DNA of 64,000 bases from Leptolyngbya sp. NIES-3755. Its GTDB lineage: Bacteria > Cyanobacteriota > Cyanobacteriia > Leptolyngbyales > Leptolyngbyaceae. The stretch is taken from positions 1,249,030 to 1,313,029 of the forward strand of contig AP017308.1 of assembly GCA_001548435.1 (NCBI GenBank), written 5' to 3'. The notes under the pieces were generated by a model. It made no database searches and had not been told where the DNA came from. It saw only the letters and a program-made list of their open reading frames with translations. Positions 57,589 to 64,000 of the stretch are shown piece by piece; position 1 is the first letter of the stretch, and every line of letters begins with the position of its first letter. The position numbers were made by a program, and so were the translations under genes.

Positions 57589-58005
57589 ATGAATCGAATT
57601 AAAGAGCAAGCTGCAAAACTTTGGCAATTGTTGATCGACCCGGAGACTTTTGGTGCGTATCGATCGGTCGTGATGACTACCTGGAGTATTTTGCGAGAGA
57701 CAGGAGTGTTGCTTTGGTTAGTGGTTTGCTTAGTGTTAGTGGTTGGGGAATGGGGATCGAAAACTGCGATCGCGATCGGTCAAGGAATGCGCGGTTGGAT
57801 GGATCGAATTAGCTCTACTGAACAGTTAGCACCGGAAACCGGAAAGGCATTGCTAGAAGCCGGAAAATCAACCGTTAGCTTTACTCTGAATCAGGCAAAG
57901 AGTCAGTTAGGAATTGTAGTTTCAGAACCAGTTCAGCCGAAAGTAACGGTTAGTGAACCCGCACCCATTCAGCCGAAAGTTGCGCTGACAACGCTGGAAG
58001 ACTAG
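57589..58005 (+). CDS. single-pass membrane protein in the eCIS locus
   Basis: 138 aa from ATG 57589, with AGGAAGG (57573-57579) nine bases upstream; earlier ATGs at 57505 and 57580 are less well placed. A membrane helix lies at ~38-56 (GVLLWLVVCLVLVVGEW). The C-terminal tail holds VQPKV and IQPKV, similar to the V/I-Q-A/P-K marks in the leaders of the cargo proteins nearby. It could anchor or dock the injection system at a membrane; in Anabaena a related system is anchored to thylakoids. That role is inference only. Confidence 0.7.
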   Translation: MNRIKEQAAKLWQLLIDPETFGAYRSVVMTTWSILRETGVLLWLVVCLVLVVGEWGSKTAIAIGQGMRGWMDRISSTEQLAPETGKALLEAGKSTVSFTLNQAKSQLGIVVSEPVQPKVTVSEPAPIQPKVALTTLED

Positions 58006-58033
58006 AAAATGAGGGGTGCGATCGCAGTTTTAT

Positions 58034-60016
58034 CTAGTTGATCCACCCCCGAATTTCTGCATCGGTTAAAGGTCTTTCTAGCTTCATATATTCGGTTTTC
58101 GCTGCTAATAAAATATGTTTCATCGTGATCGGTTCACTCGCATCCGCAGCAATAAAAGCTGCATTTAAAGCAATGTTCCGAATGTTGCCACCTGCGACAT
58201 TTAACTGTCCTAGCTTTTTGTAATCTAACTCCTGTGTAGGAGATGATTTCGGAAACACTCGCCGCCAAATTTCTGCTCGTTGTTCAGCATCCGGGAAAGA
58301 GAACTGCACAACAAAGCGTAATCGACGGAGGAAGGCTTGGTCTAAGGCACTTTTCAGGTTTGTAGTGAGAACTGATAGTCCTCGAAAGGCTTCCATTCGC
58401 TGAAGTAAATAGCTGACTTCTACGTTGGCGTGTCGATCGTGCGAATCTTTTACTTCTGTTCGTTTCCCAAACAACGCATCTGCCTCATCGAATAGGAGAA
58501 TCACGCCCCCCATTTCTGCTGCATCAAAGATTCGTCCTAAGTTCTTCTCAGTTTCACCAATGTATTTACTAATCACCATGCTGAGATCAATTCGGTAGAG
58601 ATCAAGCCGAAGTTCTCGTGCCATCACTTCAGCGGCAGTTGTTTTACCTGTTCCGCTTGTTCCAGCAAACAGTCCGCTGATTCCTAGTCCACGTGCGCTC
58701 TTTCCAGCAAAACCCCACTGTCCGTAGACGGTCGCACGTTGTTGAACTTGAGAGGTGATTTCCTTTAGCGTATTCATTTGAGATTCAGGCAGGATTAGTT
58801 CTTCCCAACCTGCATACGTTTCGATACGCTGTGCTAAATCATCTAACTTCGGACGAGCTTGAGCACGACACGCATTCCAGAGATGAGATTTGATCTCTGT
58901 CGTTTTTTGGTCTGCTTGAACTTGATTGCTAATTGCTTGAATGACTGGAGTACTCAGGCTGAACTGTGTGACTAACTCATCAATATATCGATCGAGCTTT
59001 TCTGCCGTCTCACCTAACGCAAATTCCCAAGTCGATCGCTGTTCTGCTGGAGTCGGTCGTAAGATATCGAACGCCAACATCGGACGCGATCGCGCTTTTC
59101 GTCGGTCTGTGGAGAGTATGATTAGAGGCGTTTGGAGTGACTCGCTTAGATGTGCGATCGCAGCTTCTCGAACAGAGTCAGCACTATCCAATTCATCACA
59201 ATCAATCATCAATGCACTACGACTGAGAATCGTTTCTCGTTCCCAAAGTAGCTTGAACTGGCTTAAATCATTTGAAGTTAACGGAATCGAATAAGCTGGA
59301 ATGCTGTAGAGATTGAGACCGAGGAAATGACACGCGGTTGCGGCAATCGATCGCTTACTCGCGCTTTCATATCCACAAAGCTGCAAAATTGGTAGTGTAT
59401 CATAAGATTGCTGAGTAGACCAAGCGGCGACTAATTGTTCTGATAGTTCCCAGTGAGAAGCAACTAAATTATCCTCAGTTTCAACAGGTTCAACAATTTG
59501 CATTAATCGCTCATCTAAATGAGAAATTCCAACTAAGTAATGTAGGATTCGCTCATCGATTCGGAGCGGGCTAGTCGTGAGATGATTGCCTGCGCCGATT
59601 TCGATCAGTCGCCATTGTCTGAGAGGTGCAGCAGGCGTTAAGGCACTCCAATGGGCATTTGGAAGGGCAGCCAGCGCAAGGCTAAAAGTCGGATAAGTGC
59701 GTTGTTGGTCATCCTGAGCGGCAGCACACAGCGGGGAAAAGCTTGCATCTAGTTCAACTCCTGCACAGAGTAGTAGAACATTACGCTCGAAGTCACTTAA
59801 GCCGAAAATTGAGCATAGACGCTCTAAAGCAGGTAAGCCTGATTGTGTGTTTAAGCTTTGTAATAGCGATTGCTCTAACGAATTGAACTCTGAGAACGAT
59901 CGCTTTTTATCAATATGATTGGTTAAATGTTCTCGAACATGGGCAAGTGAAGCCATTAGATAGGCTTGATTGGTGGCTTGCCAAGTATTGATTGAACTGT
60001 TGTCTGTAATGGTCAT
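58034..60016 (-). CDS. eCIS AAA+ ATPase
   Basis: 660 aa. The C-terminal AAA+ module is active-looking: Walker A AGTSGTGKTT (451-460), Walker B LLFDEAD (507-513), and SALDQAFLRRLRFVVQFSFPD with sensor/arginine region. The middle (about 205-330) looks like a second, degenerate AAA domain lacking a proper Walker A but with ALMIDCDELD. Afp15-type ATPases are found in nearly all eCIS loci and are thought to aid assembly or cargo loading. Its start overlaps the DUF4255 stop by four bases, so both are coupled. Confidence 0.93.
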   Translation of the reverse strand: MTITDNSSINTWQATNQAYLMASLAHVREHLTNHIDKKRSFSEFNSLEQSLLQSLNTQSGLPALERLCSIFGLSDFERNVLLLCAGVELDASFSPLCAAAQDDQQRTYPTFSLALAALPNAHWSALTPAAPLRQWRLIEIGAGNHLTTSPLRIDERILHYLVGISHLDERLMQIVEPVETEDNLVASHWELSEQLVAAWSTQQSYDTLPILQLCGYESASKRSIAATACHFLGLNLYSIPAYSIPLTSNDLSQFKLLWERETILSRSALMIDCDELDSADSVREAAIAHLSESLQTPLIILSTDRRKARSRPMLAFDILRPTPAEQRSTWEFALGETAEKLDRYIDELVTQFSLSTPVIQAISNQVQADQKTTEIKSHLWNACRAQARPKLDDLAQRIETYAGWEELILPESQMNTLKEITSQVQQRATVYGQWGFAGKSARGLGISGLFAGTSGTGKTTAAEVMARELRLDLYRIDLSMVISKYIGETEKNLGRIFDAAEMGGVILLFDEADALFGKRTEVKDSHDRHANVEVSYLLQRMEAFRGLSVLTTNLKSALDQAFLRRLRFVVQFSFPDAEQRAEIWRRVFPKSSPTQELDYKKLGQLNVAGGNIRNIALNAAFIAADASEPITMKHILLAAKTEYMKLERPLTDAEIRGWIN

Positions 60017-61263
60017 ACGATCGAGATTTTAGGAGCGTTGTACCAATTAAACGTTGGACTATTGCGATCGGTGTCGTAACTCAGGAGGCTTTCTGCTCCG
60101 TCGATTTGCGCCCGGACAAGATATTCTCCAGGCATTACACCTTCAAGCGCGATCGTAATTTCATGTGACTCTTGCGATCGCGCTTTTGCTTTGAATACGT
60201 AACTTGTCGATCGCTGACTTGAAAATTCGTTGAGAACTAAAACGACTAATTGACTTGCACCTACAATGACATCGAACTGTACAGTAATTTCAGTGTCGCA
60301 CTGTCCAGACGATCGATGATCAATGCTACCGAGTGTGAGTGATTCAATAGTTGGGCGTAGAACAAAGGCAGCTAGATTTGATTCAGCAGTACGATCGAGA
60401 CTTGAACTATTCGGATGTACCACTTGTAAGCTTTGCGCTCCAGCCCGTAATCGATCATCTGGAATTGAATCGAGATTAAGCACAACGCTTGTATCTGTTA
60501 CGCTTTGGGGAATGACATCAATACCCGCAATTCTTACTCGTGCTTCGGGATGGTAAAGTCGTTGTCCAGAAATCACAATTGTACTCGTTGAAAGAATTGG
60601 TTTTCGGAGTCCGCCTTGAGCAATGATTTGTTCAATGATGATTGTTTGGAACGGCAGCACAACTGCACGTCGATCGCGTACAGGTAAAGCTCTTTCTCCT
60701 GGTTCTGTTCCTTCGATAAAGATAACGGTTGCTTTATAAGTGCAAGATAAGGAATAAGGCGTTTGAAAGAAAACAGACCAAATCTTTGATAAATTTTCAA
60801 CTGAAATCTCTGTTGGGACAAGCCGAATCGGTTCTAGCTGATTGGGTAGATCAGATTCAGCCAGATAGCTCAAAGTTGGATCAGCGAGTGTATCGCGAAT
60901 CATGTCTGGAGTCAGCGTAAAACCATCTTGCATCAATCGAGCCGTACTACCATACAGACGTTGTGGCTCTAGTTCATTTTCATTTCCATAGAAACTCAGT
61001 AAGAACTGGAGATCATACGCCATCTGCGATCGCTTGACCATTTCCCCTTGAGGACGACGTGACATCGGCTCTGGAGAGCGATATGCCTGATTCGGAGTCA
61101 CCAAATACAGATAGATGTTTACGCCCGTCTCGGTTGTTCCACCATCGAGCGCATTCGGTTTCAGAGTTGTGACTCGAACCCCATACACATCTTCCTGAAG
61201 GCTCTCCTGAAGAATTCGCTGAAACGATGCCGTAACTGCTGCGATCGCAAGATGATTACCCAT
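60013..61263 (-). CDS. DUF4255 (Pvc16/Afp16-like) tail terminator protein with IPT/TIG-like domain
   Basis: 416 aa. Residues 1-~185 are DUF4255: NHLAIAAVTASFQRILQESL, GVNIYLYLVTPNQAYRSPEP, and LSFYGNENELEPQRLYGS. This domain caps the tube and sheath end in eCIS particles. The middle (about 198-285) resembles an IPT/TIG immunoglobulin-like fold, and ~300-416 is another beta-rich domain, so the protein is longer than the minimal cap. Divergent from the sheath gene across a 272-base region. Confidence 0.9.
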   Translation of the reverse strand: MGNHLAIAAVTASFQRILQESLQEDVYGVRVTTLKPNALDGGTTETGVNIYLYLVTPNQAYRSPEPMSRRPQGEMVKRSQMAYDLQFLLSFYGNENELEPQRLYGSTARLMQDGFTLTPDMIRDTLADPTLSYLAESDLPNQLEPIRLVPTEISVENLSKIWSVFFQTPYSLSCTYKATVIFIEGTEPGERALPVRDRRAVVLPFQTIIIEQIIAQGGLRKPILSTSTIVISGQRLYHPEARVRIAGIDVIPQSVTDTSVVLNLDSIPDDRLRAGAQSLQVVHPNSSSLDRTAESNLAAFVLRPTIESLTLGSIDHRSSGQCDTEITVQFDVIVGASQLVVLVLNEFSSQRSTSYVFKAKARSQESHEITIALEGVMPGEYLVRAQIDGAESLLSYDTDRNSPTFNWYNAPKISIV

Positions 61264-61535
61264 TGAATTGATAAACCCAGTTCAAGCAACCATTACTGTA
61301 CTCGCAATTCGCCAGAACAAATCTCGACTAATGGCTAATAACCAATCTTTAGAAGGATGACTAACCTGAATGTTGAGAATATTGAATCAATCTCGTCTCA
61401 TTTTTCAAAACTTGGCTAGGAAGTTCTCAGGCATTGGAAAAACCAGAACGACAGGCTGAGATCGTTGTGCCTATTCGTTGACAGTTCTTACCCACTCTTG
61501 ATCCCTAGCTTGCTGTCCCTACTTAAGTAACTGCT

Positions 61536-63257
61536 ATGCCAAGACTCGATTATTTTGCTCCTGGTGTGTATATCGAAGAAGTCCAGCGTGGAAGCCGACC
61601 GATCGAAGGGGTGGCAACTGCGATCGCGGGCTTTGTGGGCTTTACTGAAGATGTTCGCAATGGTGCAGAACTATTCAAACCCATGCTTGTCACGAGTTGG
61701 GATGAGTACTTACAGTACTTTGCTCGCCCGATGTCTGATGGTTATACCGATTTTGATGCTTATCTGCCGTTTACGGTAAATGGTTGGTTTCAAAATGGTG
61801 GCGGTCGCTGCTGGGTGATGAGCATTGGAACACAGCTTCCCGGTACACAGCCGACTCAGCCTGCAAAAATTGGAACTCAAATTAGCAATCGGAGCAATCG
61901 CCCCAGTCTGAATTTTTCGCTGAAGATGCGGGAAGAAAGTCAACCGTCTGGAAAGAGTGCTGCTCTGGCTCCTCAGTCGAACAGTAGTGCGCTCACAGTT
62001 GCAAATGGGACGGTTATAGTTCAAATCACTGGTAGCACTCCGAAGCCTTCTGAAGATGACAATGATAGTACCTTTGACACAGGAGAGTTCTTTACGGTTT
62101 CTGTGCGCCAAGGCGGTCAAGAACTAGAACGCTTCGAGCATTTAACCATGAATTCCGAAGCAGAAACGAGTGTTGCAGACTATGTGGTGACTGCACTGCA
62201 ATCTTCTCAATATCTTGATGTTGCACATGTTGATCCAACTGTGGGTCGCCCTTTGAGCCGCAGACCGTCAAATGGTTTCTATGAAGTCAGTCCGCCTCCG
62301 ATGCCCTCGAATCCGCAGCGGTTCTCGAAGGATGTGCATGGAAATCGTGACGATCGTACTGGGGTACGGGGATTGTTCGAGATTGATGAAATCACGATCA
62401 TGGCTTGCCCTGACTTGATGCGCGTCTATGAAGCAGACTTGATGAACATTGATCAAGTTCACGGCATCATGGAATTGATGGTGAGTCTGTGTGAAGGTGC
62501 AGCCGATGGAGATGTTCCGAATCCGCCAAATCGTATGGTGATTCTTGATCCACCACCCGATCGCATTAAGCCTCAAGAAGTGAGCCGCTGGCTGACTGAA
62601 GATTTTAATCGTCGTTCTCCCTTTGCTGCGCTGTACTATCCTTGGATTACTGTGCCCAATCCTCGGAATGGAGGAAAGCCGATCGCAGTTCCACCATCAG
62701 GACACATGGCAGGAATTTGGAGCCGCACAGACGAGACTCGCGGAGTGTACAAAGCTCCTGCAAACGAGACTCCACGCGGTGTGATTGGTCTTGCTTACGA
62801 CTGTAACTTCCGTGAACAAGAACTGCTCAATCCATTAGGAATTAACTGTCTGCGTCCTTTCCCGAATCGCGGTATCCGTGTCTGGGGTGCAAGAACCTTG
62901 GCAGAACCGAGCGATACACAATGGCGCTACATCAATGTTCGTCGTTTGGTGAGCTACATCGAGAAATCGATCGAGCTTGGCACACAATGGACGGTGTTTG
63001 AACCCAACGATCGCGATCTGTGGGAACGGGTGAAGCGGACTGTGAACAATTTCCTCACTCGGTTGTGGCGTGAAGGTGCATTGTATGGTGCATCGCCTTC
63101 GGAAGCATTCTTTGTCAAGTGCGATGAAGAACTGAACACGCCAGATACGATGATGCTCGGTCGTCTCTATGTTGAGATTGGAGTTTGCCCAGTGCGTCCG
63201 GCTGAATTTGTGATCTTCCGCGTCAGCCAGTGGTCGTCACAGGATGATGAAGGCTAA
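61536..63257 (+). CDS. contractile tail sheath protein
   Basis: 573 aa. Begins PRLDYFAPGVYIEEVQRGSRPIEGVATAIAGFVG, the typical sheath N-terminus, and ends with YGASPSEAFFVKCDEELN and EIGVCPVRPAEFVIFRVSQW, the C-terminal signature of phage and eCIS sheaths. Residues ~110-260 are an insertion relative to short Afp-type sheaths. The sheath contracts to drive the inner tube. No strong ribosome site is visible before the ATG. First structural gene of the rightward operon. Confidence 0.95.
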   Translation: MPRLDYFAPGVYIEEVQRGSRPIEGVATAIAGFVGFTEDVRNGAELFKPMLVTSWDEYLQYFARPMSDGYTDFDAYLPFTVNGWFQNGGGRCWVMSIGTQLPGTQPTQPAKIGTQISNRSNRPSLNFSLKMREESQPSGKSAALAPQSNSSALTVANGTVIVQITGSTPKPSEDDNDSTFDTGEFFTVSVRQGGQELERFEHLTMNSEAETSVADYVVTALQSSQYLDVAHVDPTVGRPLSRRPSNGFYEVSPPPMPSNPQRFSKDVHGNRDDRTGVRGLFEIDEITIMACPDLMRVYEADLMNIDQVHGIMELMVSLCEGAADGDVPNPPNRMVILDPPPDRIKPQEVSRWLTEDFNRRSPFAALYYPWITVPNPRNGGKPIAVPPSGHMAGIWSRTDETRGVYKAPANETPRGVIGLAYDCNFREQELLNPLGINCLRPFPNRGIRVWGARTLAEPSDTQWRYINVRRLVSYIEKSIELGTQWTVFEPNDRDLWERVKRTVNNFLTRLWREGALYGASPSEAFFVKCDEELNTPDTMMLGRLYVEIGVCPVRPAEFVIFRVSQWSSQDDEG

Positions 63258-63317
63258 TTGAATTCAAGGGGTGAACGGTGTTTGCCCCTCACTTCTTAAC
63301 ATTAGGAGACTCGACCA

Positions 63318-63887
63318 ATGCCAATGCCAGGTTTTACGACGAATACCAGTCGTTATTACATTGAATTTGATGGGATGACGGGCTTAGAAATTAAGAGTAT
63401 GACTGAACTCTCTTATGAAGCCAAAGTCACCGGGAACCAGAAAGCGATCGCTGCAACTTACAACGGTGCAGGCGGAATTGTAACTCAACGCCAAACCACA
63501 TCGGGCGGCTATGAAAGCAATCCAACGATGAAGATCGAAGTGTTCCTCAGTGGACATCCGAAGAGTGCAAGCTATCGGCTTTATCAATGGTTCCAAGCTT
63601 GTATGCCGACCAGTGATGGCGGAGATGGCGAATGGGCAAGCAATCGGAAAGCGGCTTCGGTTGTCGTCTATGATGCGGATGGTAAAACTGAAGTATTGCG
63701 ATGGAACCTCGATCGAGCTTGGATCAAAAAATACTCGATCGGTGGTGCAGATGTGACTGCGGGCGATTTAGCAGTCGAAACCTATGAATTTGTGGCAGAA
63801 CACATTGATAAAGTGACTCAAGTTCAAGCATCGAATGATGGACGGATTGCAAGCTCACAGCCTGTCACGAGCCAAAACGCTTTCTAA
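63318..63887 (+). CDS. tail tube protein (T4 gp19-like)
   Basis: 189 aa. Matches eCIS tube proteins: PGFTTNTSRYYIEFDGMTGLEIKSM at the start, ATYNGAGGIVTQRQTTSGGYESNPTMKIEVFLSG in the middle, and IKKYSIGGADVTAGDLAVETYEFVAEHI near the end. It polymerises into the rigid inner tube around which the sheath contracts. AGGAG lies before the ATG. Sixty bases after the sheath stop, same operon. Confidence 0.94.
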   Translation: MPMPGFTTNTSRYYIEFDGMTGLEIKSMTELSYEAKVTGNQKAIAATYNGAGGIVTQRQTTSGGYESNPTMKIEVFLSGHPKSASYRLYQWFQACMPTSDGGDGEWASNRKAASVVVYDADGKTEVLRWNLDRAWIKKYSIGGADVTAGDLAVETYEFVAEHIDKVTQVQASNDGRIASSQPVTSQNAF

Positions 63888-63911
63888 TTAATTATCGCAA
63901 GGAAAACAAGC

Positions 63912-64000
63912 ATGGTCGCATCCTTTGATCTGAACTTTCAGAGTCGCCGTAATGTGATTGAGTATCTGACACTCAGTCGGTTCTACTTTGAAATTGATGG
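63912..64000 (+). CDS. start of a second tube-like (gp19-family) protein, cut by window edge
   Basis: The frame begins at ATG 63912, with AAGGA (63899-63903) eight bases upstream. The visible 29 residues (VASFDLNFQSRRNVIEYLTL, then SRFYFEIDG) resemble the N-terminus of gp19-family proteins. eCIS loci often encode more than one tube paralogue after the sheath. Confidence 0.65.
   Translation, partial: MVASFDLNFQSRRNVIEYLTLSRFYFEID

Noticed and set aside
61430-61535. TTGACA (61478-61483) as a promoter for the sheath gene
   Set aside because: No acceptable -10 hexamer lies 16-18 bases downstream, so I do not call it.

Overview
The window is cyanobacterial chromosome. The octamer GCGATCGC and its GATCG core are scattered through coding DNA, as in cyanobacteria rich in HIP1 sites. 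The gene set also fits: NDH-1 subunit NdhD, a BvdR-type biliverdin reductase, the filament-integrity trio fraC-fraD-fraE, and several small cyanobacterial hypotheticals. fraCDE and a polysaccharide-type glycosyltransferase suggest a multicellular filamentous species, but the genus cannot be fixed from this sequence.

Layout. 1-7.7 kb is housekeeping: the tail of an OST-HTH/LOTUS protein, dxs (minus), a secreted cysteine-repeat protein, tex and asnS. 7.7-11.6 kb is a defence island: a small antitoxin-like gene, an XRE regulator whose only well-placed start is ATA, an HNH-type nuclease candidate, and a large N6-adenine methylase fused to a specificity domain. 11.9-20.5 kb holds a TetR-pepP-chaN operon, a Uma2 gene, an ABC importer pair without a binding protein, obg and mtnP. 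20.6-32.2 kb holds fraCDE, two hybrid histidine kinases, glmM, a retropepsin-like pair and an APH-family kinase. 32.3-39.7 kb holds bvdR, a MazF-type toxin-antitoxin pair, a JAMM protease with a MoeB-rhodanese enzyme, ecfT-der, tRNA-Val(CAC) and a ParM/ParR-like cassette with a near-consensus promoter. 39.7-50.2 kb holds an RND efflux pair, cobU, a family 2 glycosyltransferase, ndhD behind a leader of about 700 bases, and a vWA protein.

50.2-64 kb is the most unusual part. It starts with a tight minus-strand operon (carboxyl-methyltransferase-like enzyme, a protein with two NHLP-like domains, and a pseudokinase fused to a PstS-like binding domain). A terminator separates this from a contractile injection system (eCIS, phage-tail-like) locus that runs off the right edge. 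That locus has four DUF4157 or leader-bearing cargo candidates, a small membrane protein, an AAA+ ATPase, a DUF4255 tail-terminator protein, the sheath, a tube protein and the start of a second tube-like gene. Baseplate and spike genes should lie to the right. The four cargo candidates share an N-terminal leader around QLDRAxRFGH; two of them are little more than leader plus a hydrophobic or acidic tail.

No CRISPR array, rRNA or intact insertion sequence was seen. Several rho-independent terminators are clear, and five convergent gene pairs overlap by exactly four bases at their stop codons.
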